Assembly: GCA_035626395.1 (NCBI GenBank)
Contig: DASPNR010000031.1
Location: forward strand, 310,001 to 374,000
Reading direction: 5' to 3'
Length of the DNA stretch: 64,000 nucleotides
Source: Candidatus Limnocylindrales bacterium
Lineage (GTDB): Bacteria; Desulfobacterota; Binatia; UBA1149; CAITLU01
Of this stretch, positions 41,116 through 50,843 are shown piece after piece. Every line of letters begins with the position of its first letter. Positions within the stretch are counted from its first letter, which is position 1. Both the position numbers and the translations under genes were made by a program. The notes beneath the pieces are model-generated. The model was not told the DNA's origin. It did no database searches and was given only the letters and a program-made list of their open reading frames with translations.

Positions 41116-43332
41116 ATGCCTATACGACGTATCCCGCTCGCAGCCGCGGCGACGCTGATCGCCGCCGTCGCCGCTTTCGCCACTGGTCCGATGGCCGCCC
41201 CTGCGCATGCCCTGGCCGCGACCTACCACGTCGCCACCACGGGAAGCGACGCGACCGGCGACGGCTCGCCGGCCACCCCATGGGCCACCATCACGCACGC
41301 TCTCGACAACGCGGTCGACGACAGCCTGATCCTGGTGGCGCCGGGCACGTACTTCGGAGTGGTGCAGCTGCGCGGCCGCTTCGAAACCGGCGTGACCGTG
41401 CGCTCCTCGACGCCGTACCAGGCGCGCCTTCGCTACGACGCCAGCGTGGTGCGCTGCTACTACGGCAAGGGCATCACGCTCGAAGGCTTCGACATCTCGC
41501 ACGACGGCCCCGGCGCGGGCGCGCTCCTGATGCAGGTCTCCGACGTCATCGACGATCCCGCCGGCATCGAGCGCGTGGAGAACATCGTCGTCCGCAACAA
41601 CATCTTCCACGACAGCTACAACAATGATCTGCTGAAGATCAACGACAACGCCCGCGCCGTGCAGGTTCTGGGCAACATGTTCTACAACCAGGCCGGCTCC
41701 GACGAGCACATCGACATCAACAGCGTCTCGGACGTGCTGGTGGAGGGCAACGTCTTCTTCAACGACTTCGCCGGCAGCGGGCGCAGCGACACCGACACCT
41801 CCAGCTACGTCGTCATCAAGGACAGCAACGCCAATTCCGACGGCCGCCTGGGCTCGGAGGACGTCACGGTGCGGCGCAACGTGTTCCTGCACTGGGAGGG
41901 CAGCAGCGGGCAGGGCTTCGTGCGCGTGGGCGAGGACGGCACCGCCAACTTCGAGGCCGTCGGCGTGCTGATCGAGAACAACCTGATGCTCGGCAACAAC
42001 GCGATGCAGATCCGCTCGCCGCTGCAGTTCCAGGGAGTCAAGGACGTCACCGCGCGCGCCAACACCATCGTCGGCGACATGCCGGCCAAGGAGTACGGGT
42101 TTCGCATCGTCACCGTCGGCGACTCGCCGGCCAGCGACGGCATCCACATCCACAACAACATCTGGTCCGATCCCAGCGGCACGATGGGCGACACGTTCAA
42201 TCGCGGCGGCGCCACCGTGAACCTCACCTTTGACAACAACCTTTACTGGAACGACGGCAACGCCTTCCCGACCTCCAGCGAGTCCATCGTCGAGGTAGCG
42301 GATGACGCGGGCGCGGTCGTCGGCGACCCGCTGCTGCCGGATCCGGACATGGCGCCGCTACCGCGCTGGAACCCGGCGTCCGGCACGTTCGCCGATGGAT
42401 CGACCACGATCCAGCAGGTCTTCGAGAACCTGGTGCTGAGCCACGGCGTGCCCGCTGCCGGCAGCGCGGCGATCGGCGCGGCGGATCCGGCCAACATGCC
42501 GGCAGACGACATTCTCGGTCAGCTGCGCAGCGAAGGCGGCGCACCCGACATCGGCGCGTTCGAGAAGCCGTCCTGCCAGGGTGCCGGCAATGGAACCGCC
42601 TGCAACGACGGCAACGCATGCACCGGCAACGATCAATGCCTGGACGGCGAGTGCGTCGGCGACGCCGGTGCGATGAACGGCGTCGCCTGCGACGACGGCA
42701 ATTCGTGCACCGGCAACGATGCGTGCAGCGGCGGTGTCTGCGCCGGCAACGCTTCGGCCGCCGACGGCATGGCATGCGACGACGGCGATCCCTGCAGCCA
42801 CGATGACGTCTGCGCTGCCGGCACGTGCGCGGCCTCGCCGCAGCCGAAGTCGGGCTGCACCGAAGCCGGCAGCGGCGGGCTGGACCTGCGCGACCGCATC
42901 CTCTGGACATGGAAGGGCGCGTCTTCGCTGAGCGAGCTCGGCGACCCGACCAGCCAGACGAGCTACCGGCTGTGCATCTACGACACCACGGCGAACGTGC
43001 ACTCGGTGGCCGCGACCACGTCTGCACCGGCCGGCGGCACCTGCGCCGCGCGGGCGTGCTGGCGCTCCCGCACCGGCAGGGGCTACCAGTACGCCGATCG
43101 CGACGCCACGCCCGAAGGCCTCTCCAAGCTCAAGCTGACGGTAGGCGCGACGGGCCAGGCCTCCATCAAGCTTCTTGCACGCGGGCCGCTGCTGGAGCTT
43201 CCGGCGCTGCCTCTGTCGCAGGAATCGCACGTCGTGGCGCAGCTGCTGACATCGGATGCCGGGTGCTGGCAGACCACGCTGCCGGCGCCGGCCGTCGTCA
43301 ACGATGCGAGCCGCTTTCGGGATTCGCGCTGA
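41116..43332 (+). CDS. Secreted right-handed beta-helix protein with Cys-rich repeats
   Basis: 738 residues from ATG 41116. A signal peptide (PLAAAATLIAAVAAFATGPMAAPAHA, residues about 6-35) precedes YHVATTGSDATGDGSPATPWATI, the typical entry of a parallel beta-helix or DUF1565-like domain. Its Asn-rich ladders run to about residue 470 (NNIFHDS, GNMFYNQ, GNVFFND, RNVFLHW, NNLMLG). Residues about 485-590 hold three Cys-rich repeats of the CDDGNxCTxxDxCxxGxC type. The last 150 residues form a beta-rich region with four further cysteines. Such helices often bind or cleave polysaccharide, but no catalytic site can be named. It is probably exported or cell-surface. Confidence 0.8.
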   Translation: MPIRRIPLAAAATLIAAVAAFATGPMAAPAHALAATYHVATTGSDATGDGSPATPWATITHALDNAVDDSLILVAPGTYFGVVQLRGRFETGVTVRSSTPYQARLRYDASVVRCYYGKGITLEGFDISHDGPGAGALLMQVSDVIDDPAGIERVENIVVRNNIFHDSYNNDLLKINDNARAVQVLGNMFYNQAGSDEHIDINSVSDVLVEGNVFFNDFAGSGRSDTDTSSYVVIKDSNANSDGRLGSEDVTVRRNVFLHWEGSSGQGFVRVGEDGTANFEAVGVLIENNLMLGNNAMQIRSPLQFQGVKDVTARANTIVGDMPAKEYGFRIVTVGDSPASDGIHIHNNIWSDPSGTMGDTFNRGGATVNLTFDNNLYWNDGNAFPTSSESIVEVADDAGAVVGDPLLPDPDMAPLPRWNPASGTFADGSTTIQQVFENLVLSHGVPAAGSAAIGAADPANMPADDILGQLRSEGGAPDIGAFEKPSCQGAGNGTACNDGNACTGNDQCLDGECVGDAGAMNGVACDDGNSCTGNDACSGGVCAGNASAADGMACDDGDPCSHDDVCAAGTCAASPQPKSGCTEAGSGGLDLRDRILWTWKGASSLSELGDPTSQTSYRLCIYDTTANVHSVAATTSAPAGGTCAARACWRSRTGRGYQYADRDATPEGLSKLKLTVGATGQASIKLLARGPLLELPALPLSQESHVVAQLLTSDAGCWQTTLPAPAVVNDASRFRDSR

Positions 43333-43472
43333 GCTGCAGGCCGTGCGTCATCATCCTGCGAACCTGTCGAAGGGTCGCAGCCGCGTCACGCCGGTTGCTT
43401 GCCGCTCACGCCGCGTCCGTTGAGGAGTCGCGCGCAGTCGAAGCCGCCGCGGCCGTCGGGCCAGTCTCGCAT

Positions 43473-46400
43473 TCAGAGCATCGGGCACGACAGCATCAGA
43501 TCGCTTCCCACCGCCTTGCGCAGCGTCGCCAGCGCGTCGGTCGCCGTGACGCTGCCACTGGCGTTGACGTCGCACACGCATGGCGTGCACTGCGCCGACC
43601 CCACCGCCGTGCGCAGCACGAGCAGCGCGTCGCTCGCCTTGGGAAGCTCGCCGTCGGTCAGCGGCTGCCCGCAGCGCTTGCACACCTCGTCGACGTCGCG
43701 GCAGGTGGCCGCGGGGCAGGCCTCCAGGCACGGCGCGAGGAAATCCGCGGCCTCGAGCGGGCACTCGTCGGTGCAGTCGACGATGTCGTCGCCGTCGCTG
43801 TCGACGTCGGGCGTGCCGCAGCCGCAATGGCCGGGCTCGCCCTTGGTGTCGTCGTCGGGGCAGAGGTCGACGTCGGAGGGATCGAGCGGATCGCCGAAGC
43901 CTTCTTCCTCCACCTCGTCGCCGATGCCGTCGTCGTCGTCGTCCTCGTCGCACGCGTCGCCGAGATCGTCGCCGACATCGTCATGCCCGTGGTGGTGCGA
44001 GCCGTCGTCGTACTGATGCGGAAAGAACATCGGACGGTCCGTGTTGATCTGGGTGGGATTGGCGACGTCGGGGCAGTTGTCGATGGAGTCGGCGATGCCG
44101 TCCCCGTCGCCGTCTTCTTCGACGCGAACGATCCATTCAAAGCCGGTGAAGTCGTTGCCGTCCTCGTCCTCGATCCCGCCCGGCAGCACCTGGATCGTGA
44201 CGTCGCCGAGTGGCGGCTCGGCAAAGCCCGTGAAGAGATGGTAGTCGCGCCCGCCATCCTGCTCGGTGAAGTCGACGTGCACGACGTCGACGTCGGTTGC
44301 CGGCGATCCGGCCACGAGGACGTCGGCGGCATCGACTCCCGTGACGTCTTCCCAGAACTGCACGACCACCGTCGGCAGCGCGGCCACCGGCGTGGCCGCC
44401 TTCGGAAGATGGACGCTGACGCCGGGCGCGCCCTGCGCCTTTGCGAGCTCCCACGCCAGATAGACGGGCACCGGCCCGGGCTCGGTAACCGTGCCCCGCG
44501 AACGCGAGGCGCGCTCCTTGAGCGACGAGGCGGGACCGGCTGCGGACACGGCGCCCGCCGAGCCGTGGTCGCTTCCGCTGGCGTGCGTACCGGCAGCCGC
44601 CTGATGTGCGAACAGGCCCGGCTCGCCGCCGATCTCCGCTCCCGAGAGGTAAGTGTGCAGCCGCCAGAACACCGGGTCCCACGGCGAGGAAGCGGTGGAG
44701 GCCATCGCGCCGCTGATCAGGAAGTGGAGGTTCGAGTGCCAGGTCTTGGCAAGGATGCAGCCGAGCGCACGGTCCGTGGCGAAGTCGTCGATCGTGGCCT
44801 GGCCGATTCCCACCGGCATGCCGCCCTCGTCCTGGCAGGTGTCGCCGCCGGCAACAGGCTCCATCGGCCGCATGATCGGGGCTCCTTCGCCGTCGGTTGC
44901 GCCCTCGCGCGTGAACCACGGCGGCAGCGGGCAGAGCGCCTCGGGCGGCGCGAACGTCTGCCCGCATTGCGGAGCGTCGGTGAAGCGCGAGGGATCGGTG
45001 GTGTCGTAGCCGTTCTCCTGCTTGGGGATGGGAACCGCGCCGTCCCACATACCGACCGCCGGATAACCGAAGAAGGCCCGCCAGGCATTGAACGAGTCGA
45101 CGATGACGCGATGGAAGCCGATCCAGCTCTCGCCCGGAAACGCCGGCTGCGCATCGTCTTCGGCGTGCAGCTGCTCGTGCATGCGGCCGACGCGCGCGAA
45201 GCCGTCGATGGCCTGTCCAAGCCCGTCGAGCGCCTGCAGGTCCGGGTCCAGCGCCTTCTCGCAGCAGCCGGCGTAGAGCTTCTCGGGCTGCCGGTCCGGA
45301 TCGTCGCGGTTGCGCTCGACCGTGAAGCGCAGTTCCTTGCTGCACGTGATGTCGGGCGCCTGACCGCCCTCGATCGTCACCGTGGCCTGCACGAAATGCT
45401 CGCCCGGGCTCTTCCAGAAGAACCACAGCCGGTTCCAGTCCGAATCGACTTCGCCGGCGGCCGGCTCGCGCTTCTTGGTGACGATGCGGCTGGTGGTCTC
45501 CTGGTTCGCCTTGAAGAGGAACGTGCCGGCCATGCCGCGGCGGAACGCGGAGAAGTCCTGATAGCTGGTGATGGTGGCGCCCTGCACGATCCATCGGATC
45601 GTCTTGATGTCGGCTTCGGTCTTTCCTTCCGGCAGCAGCACCGAGGCTTCGAGCACGACCTCCTGCCCGACGTTCTTGGTGCTTCCGCCCGCGCTGACGC
45701 TGACCGGCGAGACCCTGCTGGCGTAGTCGCCGGGGTCCTTGATGACGGTGCACAGCGCATTGCCGCCGCCGCACGCGACGATGGCGCCGGTGTCGGTGCG
45801 GGTCACGTGTGCGTCGGCGCGGTAGACGGTGATCGGCGGCGAGGCATCCAGGATCGAGACGTCGCAGCCGCCGGCGACGCGCAGGTACAGGATGCCGGTC
45901 TCGAGGTCGCAGCCGGGCTCGCCGTCAGCCACCGGCTCGCGCGCGCCCGCAGGGCACGACGTCTTGGCACGCACGCGCTCTCCGGTGCTGGTCTTGCCGG
46001 TGACGATGACCTCGACGCCGAGCAGGCCCGGCTCCTCCGAATCGTGCAGGCCGACGTCGAGCATGAACTTGATCTCGGTGCCGTCGAGCGGACCGATCTG
46101 CGCGACATGGGGCGGCGAGGGCTCGGTCGACGTGACGGTGGCGGTGGCGTTCTCTTCGGCATCGGCGGCGAAGACGCGCACCGACGCCTCGATCTCGGTG
46201 AACGTCTCGTGCTTGGCGCGATTGGAGATCTCCTCGACGAGCTCGATCTGCGTTCCGGGCGCGTAGACGAAGTCCTCGAGCTCGTGCTCGAGGCGGAAGT
46301 CCGGGTGCACGATCTTGACCACCGCCGCATCGGGCGAGCACGTCGGCGTCTGCTCGTCCTGTCCCGATGCCGAGCCCGCCTGCAGCGCCGCGCCGTCACC

Positions 46401-47672
46401 GGGCGAAGGGCACCGCACGTCGGCCTTGGCCGTCACCGGCGCGCCCTCCAGGTCCTGCGCCGACGCGTGCCCGCTCAGCTCGACGACGCCCGCGTGCCTG
46501 GCGAAGTACTCGAACACGAGCTCGAAGCTCTCGCTTGGCAGCAGCGTCGGGGCGGTGTCGGTTTGCGGAGACGAGAGCAGCGTCAGGTTGGCGTTGCTGA
46601 CGGCGACGTCGCCGGTGACGTCGTGGAGGATCTCGCTGCCGGCATTCGTGATGCGCAGGCGGGCGGTGACGAAGCCGCCCCTCTCCACCTGCGGCGGCTC
46701 GACCAGCAGCGTTGCGCGCAGCTTCGGCGTCGTCACGCCCCAGCTCGGGCTTGCGTCCAGAAAGTCGTTGTCGGTCAGCCGGCGGAAGCCGCTCCCGTCG
46801 GGACGGATGATGCAGATCTCGAGGCCGTTGCTGAGGTCGCCGCCGAAGAAGCGGCAGGTGAAGGCGACGTACTGGCCGTCCGGCGACCACGAGGGCCCGA
46901 TGGCGTATTCGACACCGGTTCCGAACAGGAAGATCGGAGTCAGCGGCGTGCCGTCCGATTCGACCAGGCACAGCGACTGCCCCGTCCCGCACGTGTAGAC
47001 GATCTTGTCCTCGAAAGGATGCCAGTCCAGGCCACTCGATCCGTTGCCCGCAACCAGGAGCTGTCCGGCTCCAGGCATGTCGGCGTCGGCGTCGACGACG
47101 TAGAGGCCGTGCGTGCCGGGGCGGTCGCTGTAGAAGGCGATGCGGCTGCCGTCGGGCGAAAAGCTCGGATCGTAGTTGTTGCCGGGGGCGTCGGTAATGC
47201 GGCGGATGTCGTCGCCGCCGGCGCCTGCGACGTAGATTTCCAGATCCTGGAAAGCGATCTCGGGCTCGGCGGCATCGCGCGTGGAGGCGAAGGCAACGGT
47301 GGTGCCGTCGCGCGACCATGCCGGAGTGCCGTAAGTGCTCGCGTCCCGAAGAAACGGCCGCACGCCTCCGCCGGCTATGTCGGTCTCGGCGATGCTGACG
47401 TAGTCGAACGTGTCGCTGGAGAACAGTACGGTGCCGCCGTCGGGCGAGATGGCGGGCGAGTGATCGGAGGCGTCGGTGGCAAAGAGCTGGCGCTCCTGCG
47501 TCCTGTCGGGACGGATCGAGTACAGGTCGTAGGTCGTCGTCTCGCGGTAGGAGCTGAAGACGATGATTCCCTCGGCATCCTGCGCCTGCGCCGGCCAGGC
47601 GGCGGCCAGGAGTGCCAGCATCGGACAGAGAAGGAGCGCGCCGCAAAGAAAAGCCTTGCCCGACGCGTGCAT
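43473..47672 (-). CDS. Large secreted multidomain protein: TolB-like propeller, type-3-copper-like domain, Asp-rich repeats, dockerin-like end
   Basis: 1,399 residues from ATG 47672, which starts a clear signal peptide (cleavage after AQA near residue 31). Residues about 35-330 are TolB/PD40 propeller blades (SPDGGTVLFSSD, SPDGSRIAFYSD, SPDGQYVAFTC). Next come CARDB-like adhesin beta domains. Residues about 815-1020 resemble tyrosinases: His832 and His836 (MHEQLH), His854 (GFHR), then His979-x3-His983 (WHSNLH) and His1006 in DPVFWRLH. The second trio has the CuB spacing of tyrosinases; the first departs from CuA spacing. Residues about 1190-1330 are Asp-rich Ca-binding repeats (thrombospondin-3-like). 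The C-terminus has dockerin-like EF-hand segments (CDVNASGSVTATDALATL). I know of no characterised homologue with this combination. Confidence 0.78.
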   Translation of the reverse strand: MHASGKAFLCGALLLCPMLALLAAAWPAQAQDAEGIIVFSSYRETTTYDLYSIRPDRTQERQLFATDASDHSPAISPDGGTVLFSSDTFDYVSIAETDIAGGGVRPFLRDASTYGTPAWSRDGTTVAFASTRDAAEPEIAFQDLEIYVAGAGGDDIRRITDAPGNNYDPSFSPDGSRIAFYSDRPGTHGLYVVDADADMPGAGQLLVAGNGSSGLDWHPFEDKIVYTCGTGQSLCLVESDGTPLTPIFLFGTGVEYAIGPSWSPDGQYVAFTCRFFGGDLSNGLEICIIRPDGSGFRRLTDNDFLDASPSWGVTTPKLRATLLVEPPQVERGGFVTARLRITNAGSEILHDVTGDVAVSNANLTLLSSPQTDTAPTLLPSESFELVFEYFARHAGVVELSGHASAQDLEGAPVTAKADVRCPSPGDGAALQAGSASGQDEQTPTCSPDAAVVKIVHPDFRLEHELEDFVYAPGTQIELVEEISNRAKHETFTEIEASVRVFAADAEENATATVTSTEPSPPHVAQIGPLDGTEIKFMLDVGLHDSEEPGLLGVEVIVTGKTSTGERVRAKTSCPAGAREPVADGEPGCDLETGILYLRVAGGCDVSILDASPPITVYRADAHVTRTDTGAIVACGGGNALCTVIKDPGDYASRVSPVSVSAGGSTKNVGQEVVLEASVLLPEGKTEADIKTIRWIVQGATITSYQDFSAFRRGMAGTFLFKANQETTSRIVTKKREPAAGEVDSDWNRLWFFWKSPGEHFVQATVTIEGGQAPDITCSKELRFTVERNRDDPDRQPEKLYAGCCEKALDPDLQALDGLGQAIDGFARVGRMHEQLHAEDDAQPAFPGESWIGFHRVIVDSFNAWRAFFGYPAVGMWDGAVPIPKQENGYDTTDPSRFTDAPQCGQTFAPPEALCPLPPWFTREGATDGEGAPIMRPMEPVAGGDTCQDEGGMPVGIGQATIDDFATDRALGCILAKTWHSNLHFLISGAMASTASSPWDPVFWRLHTYLSGAEIGGEPGLFAHQAAAGTHASGSDHGSAGAVSAAGPASSLKERASRSRGTVTEPGPVPVYLAWELAKAQGAPGVSVHLPKAATPVAALPTVVVQFWEDVTGVDAADVLVAGSPATDVDVVHVDFTEQDGGRDYHLFTGFAEPPLGDVTIQVLPGGIEDEDGNDFTGFEWIVRVEEDGDGDGIADSIDNCPDVANPTQINTDRPMFFPHQYDDGSHHHGHDDVGDDLGDACDEDDDDDGIGDEVEEEGFGDPLDPSDVDLCPDDDTKGEPGHCGCGTPDVDSDGDDIVDCTDECPLEAADFLAPCLEACPAATCRDVDEVCKRCGQPLTDGELPKASDALLVLRTAVGSAQCTPCVCDVNASGSVTATDALATLRKAVGSDLMLSCPML

Positions 47673-48273
47673 GCGTTCATGCTGCCACCGCCCGCCGGCC
47701 ACAGACAAGAGGGCCACGTGACGGTGCCGGAGTCGCATTGGGTCGAGAGGCCGGAACCTCATTCGGAGCAGTGCTGGCAGCACATGGATGGCGAAGATGG
47801 GCCGCGGCGCGGGAGCTGGGGCGTGTCGGGTCCACCTGCACGGATGCACGGTCACGGGCGGCGGCAGCGTCCGGAAACGGCTCGAGTCGGAGCCGAGTGA
47901 TGGGGACTGACGCCGGACTGCGAGCGGCTCCGGGGCCTCGCAGCGGGGAAATGGAGCCCGGATCCCTTCCCGCTCGAGATGGAAATCCCGCCACCGACGA
48001 AAAAAAAGAACGGGGCAGGAGAGGCAGAACGGCATTTCCGACTGGCATTTGCCCGTCGAACATGCGGAAATGGCCGCGGGTTCGATGTTCTCCACATCGA
48101 CGCTGTCGCCATTCCCACCGAGGCGGTTTTGTTCCCTTCGAGAGTTGTCGAGCGCTCAGCCCTGAGCTTGCACAGAAGCATGACCCAACCTGTGAGTCGC
48201 CGAGGATTGCTCGGAATCAATAACCGCGTCTGCGCCTTCGGCGCTGGCGCGCATGGATAGAAAGAAAGAAGAC
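47673..48273. other. Gene-free 600-bp region between the divergent large secreted gene and the RRM gene
   Basis: No ORF with codon structure is convincing here. It has lower GC patches, an A8 run at 48000-48007 and short inverted repeats (for example ggctcgagtcggagcc near 47880). I cannot name a clear -35/-10 pair. The right part probably includes the promoter and a long 5' leader of the RRM-protein gene, as is common for cold-induced RNA-binding proteins. Confidence 0.5.
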
Positions 48274-48630
48274 ATGGGTAAGAAGATTTACGTAGGAAAC
48301 CTCCCCTTCAGTGCCACCGAAGAGCAAGTGCGCAAGCTGTTCGCTGCGCATGGAGAAGTTCAGTCCGTTGCCTTGATCACCGATCGCGAGACCGGCCGCC
48401 CGCGCGGCTTCGGCTTCGTCGAGATGGACGCGGCCGGCGCGACCAAGGCGATCTCGGCCATCAACGGGCAGGAGATGGACGGCCGCACGCTGAAGATCAG
48501 CGAGGCCGAGCAGCGGGAGCGCGGAGGCCGTGGTGGCGGCGGCGGCGGCGGCGGCAACCGTGGCGGTGGCTATGGCGGGGGCGGCGGCGGCGGTTACGGC
48601 GGTGGCGGCCGCGACCGCGATCGCTGGTAG
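48274..48630 (+). CDS. Glycine-rich RRM RNA-binding protein
   Basis: 118 residues from ATG 48274; an upstream ATG at 48253 would add seven basic residues. One RRM domain (residues 1-80) with RNP2 KIYVGNLPF and RNP1 RPRGFGFVEM is followed by a Gly/Arg/Tyr-rich tail of about 35 residues ending RDRDRW. This is the bacterial Rbp family, known from cyanobacteria and others, often cold-induced, and binding RNA non-specifically. A strong terminator 53 bp downstream makes it monocistronic. Confidence 0.93.
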   Translation: MGKKIYVGNLPFSATEEQVRKLFAAHGEVQSVALITDRETGRPRGFGFVEMDAAGATKAISAINGQEMDGRTLKISEAEQRERGGRGGGGGGGGNRGGGYGGGGGGGYGGGGRDRDRW

Positions 48631-48682
48631 GAAATCGATGATCGACGCGTCTGCAGCGATGCCGGCGTCGTCTCGATGAGGA

Positions 48683-48718
48683 GCGCGCGACGGGTTTCAC
48701 CGTCGCGCGCTTTTTTTT
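48683..48718 (+). terminator. Rho-independent terminator after the RRM gene
   Basis: A perfect 11-bp stem (gcgcgcgacgg / ccgtcgcgcgc), a six-base loop and eight T residues. It also argues that the next gene does not start before about 48800. Confidence 0.93.
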
Positions 48719-48815
48719 GGCGGCAACGACGACGCTCCTGGCGCTGGGTGCGAACGGAGCGAGCGGCACCTCTGGCGCCACCGTTGAGCCCGAGGCGGCC
48801 GGCGCGGGGGCCGAC

Positions 48816-50843
48816 ATGGCGCCGGTTTGCGCGCAGAGGCGTCCGCTGGTTCGGTGCGCCTCGATGTCGCGGCGACAATCCGAGCTGGCGCGCATTCGCG
48901 AGCGCCTGGCGCTGCGCCAATCGGCGCTGCAGAGCGCGCTGCAGCGGGAAGCGTGGTTCGGCCGCGCCGGGGTCCTCGTGCTGATGGTGGGGCTGGCGGC
49001 GTTGTTCGCACGCTCCGATCAGCTGTTCGAGCCGGCAGCGTGGCGCACCGTCATCCTGACGCTGGGCGCGCTGGTTCCGCTGGTGCTGGTGCGCCGGCTG
49101 TGGTCGCGCCGGCGGGTGCGGCTGTCGTACTCGGTGGACTGGCTGCAGCAGGCGCTGCGCCGCCTCGACGACGACTTCGCCTTCGGACAGGCCGACGGCA
49201 GCGAGTATCTCGATCCCGAGCATCCCTATGCCGGCGATCTGGACATCTTCGGCGACGGTTCGCTGTTCCAGCGCCTGAACGCATGCCGCACCGCGCTCGG
49301 CCGCGACGCGCTCGCTTCGTGGCTTGCCGGCAGCTTCGGCCGCAGCACGCTCGCCGAGCGGCGCGAGGCCATCGAGGAACTGGCCGCGGGCCTCGACTTG
49401 CGCGAGAACATGGAACTGGAGCTTCGCGTTCTCGAGTACCGCGGCGCAGGCGACGAGCGCGACCGAGAGTCGCTCGAGCGCAGCACACGCTCTCTCGTCG
49501 AATGGATGCGCTCGCCGACGCCAGCCTCCGATACGCCACTGCGCATCGGCTTCGAGATCGTGGCGGGCTTGCTGGCATCGGTCGCGTTCGTGGTGTGGGC
49601 GACAACCGACGCGGGCTTGTCGGTGCTGGCGCCGTTCTACCTGTTCAACGGATGGCTGCTGCTGCGCGCGCGCGACGTCGAAGAGCTGGTGGTGCGCTTC
49701 GAGCGCGTGCGCGACACGCTCGAGGCATGGAGCCGCGTGCTGGTCCTGCTCGAGGGCATGCAGGTCCGCAGCGCGCTGCTGCGGCGGTTGCAGGCCGCCG
49801 TCCACGGCGACGGCGAGGCCGGCCGCGCCTCGCAGGCGCTCGTGCGGCTGAAGCGGCTGGCCGATCTCCTCTCGCAGCGCCGCAACGTCGTGTGGCTCCT
49901 GAGCTTCGACGTCCTGTGGCTCGCCGACCTGCACGTCCGCCGCCGTCTGCTGGCGTGGAAGCGCCATCATGGCGCCGACATGGCGAGCTGGATGGAGGCG
50001 GCGGCGATGCTGGAGGCGCTGTGCGCGCTGGCGTCCTATCGAGCCGCGATCCCGGAGTCGGTGCATGCGGGCATCGCGGGCTGCGGCGGCCGTGCAGTTG
50101 TTGCCTCGAGCGGCGCTGGCGATGGCACCGGCAACGGCGATGGTGCAGCCGGCCACGGCGACGACGATGCGAGCGGCGCTGCTGCTGCCGTCGTTGCCGG
50201 TGGCGCCGGCGCGATCCTGGCGTTCGAAGATCTTGCGCATCCATTGCTGCCGGCGTCGACGCGCGTCGGCAACAGCCTGTCGCTGTCGCCGCTGGGGACC
50301 ATCTGCGTCGTCACCGGTTCCAACATGAGCGGCAAGAGCACGTTCCTGCGCACGGCGGGCGTTGCGGTGGTGATGACGCAGGCCGGCCTGCCGGTTCCGG
50401 CGCGAGCCATGACCATGCGTGAGAATCTGGCGGTCGTGACGTGCATGAACGTGCACGACTCGCTCAAGGACGCGTCCTCACTGTTCCACGCCGAAGTGCG
50501 GCGCCTGCGCCAATGCCTGGACCGCGTCGCCGCCGGCACCGCCACGCTGGTGCTGTTCGACGAGATCCTTGCCGGCACCAACTCGCGCGAGAGGCACATC
50601 GGCGCCATCGCGATCCTGGAGAGCCTGCGCAAGCTGCCGGCCGTAAGCCTCGTCTCCACGCACGACCTGGGCCTGGCCGAGCTGGCGGGCGAGCACCCCG
50701 ACGAGGTTTCCGTCGTCCACTTCCGCGACCACGTTCGCGACGGCCGCATGACGTTCGACTACACGCTGCGCCCCGGCCCGTTGCCCAGCACCAACGCGCT
50801 GCGTGTCATGCGGCTGGCGGGGCTCGACGTTCCCGCGTGCTGA
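48816..50843 (+). CDS. Membrane-bound MutS-like ATPase
   Basis: 675 residues from ATG 48816; ATG 48864 is an alternative. The C-terminal third is a MutS domain V ATPase: Walker A TGSNMSGKSTFLRT near 501, Walker B LVLFDEILAGTNSRE near 580 and STHDLGLAEL. The mismatch-recognition and connector domains are missing. Instead the N-terminal half has two pairs of hydrophobic spans (VLVLMVGLAALFA, VILTLGALVPLVLV; then IVAGLLASVAFVVW, LSVLAPFYLFNGWLLL), so it is probably inner-membrane-bound. A Gly/Asp/Ala-rich insert of about 45 residues lies before the ATPase. Similar MutS-like membrane ATPases exist in several phyla with unknown function. Confidence 0.82.
   Translation: MAPVCAQRRPLVRCASMSRRQSELARIRERLALRQSALQSALQREAWFGRAGVLVLMVGLAALFARSDQLFEPAAWRTVILTLGALVPLVLVRRLWSRRRVRLSYSVDWLQQALRRLDDDFAFGQADGSEYLDPEHPYAGDLDIFGDGSLFQRLNACRTALGRDALASWLAGSFGRSTLAERREAIEELAAGLDLRENMELELRVLEYRGAGDERDRESLERSTRSLVEWMRSPTPASDTPLRIGFEIVAGLLASVAFVVWATTDAGLSVLAPFYLFNGWLLLRARDVEELVVRFERVRDTLEAWSRVLVLLEGMQVRSALLRRLQAAVHGDGEAGRASQALVRLKRLADLLSQRRNVVWLLSFDVLWLADLHVRRRLLAWKRHHGADMASWMEAAAMLEALCALASYRAAIPESVHAGIAGCGGRAVVASSGAGDGTGNGDGAAGHGDDDASGAAAAVVAGGAGAILAFEDLAHPLLPASTRVGNSLSLSPLGTICVVTGSNMSGKSTFLRTAGVAVVMTQAGLPVPARAMTMRENLAVVTCMNVHDSLKDASSLFHAEVRRLRQCLDRVAAGTATLVLFDEILAGTNSRERHIGAIAILESLRKLPAVSLVSTHDLGLAELAGEHPDEVSVVHFRDHVRDGRMTFDYTLRPGPLPSTNALRVMRLAGLDVPAC

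Noticed and set aside
42825..47900. Very long plus-strand open frame (about 1,690 codons)
   Set aside because: It is antisense to the large secreted protein, whose minus-strand frame has a signal peptide and recognisable domains. Long antisense frames are expected at this GC content.
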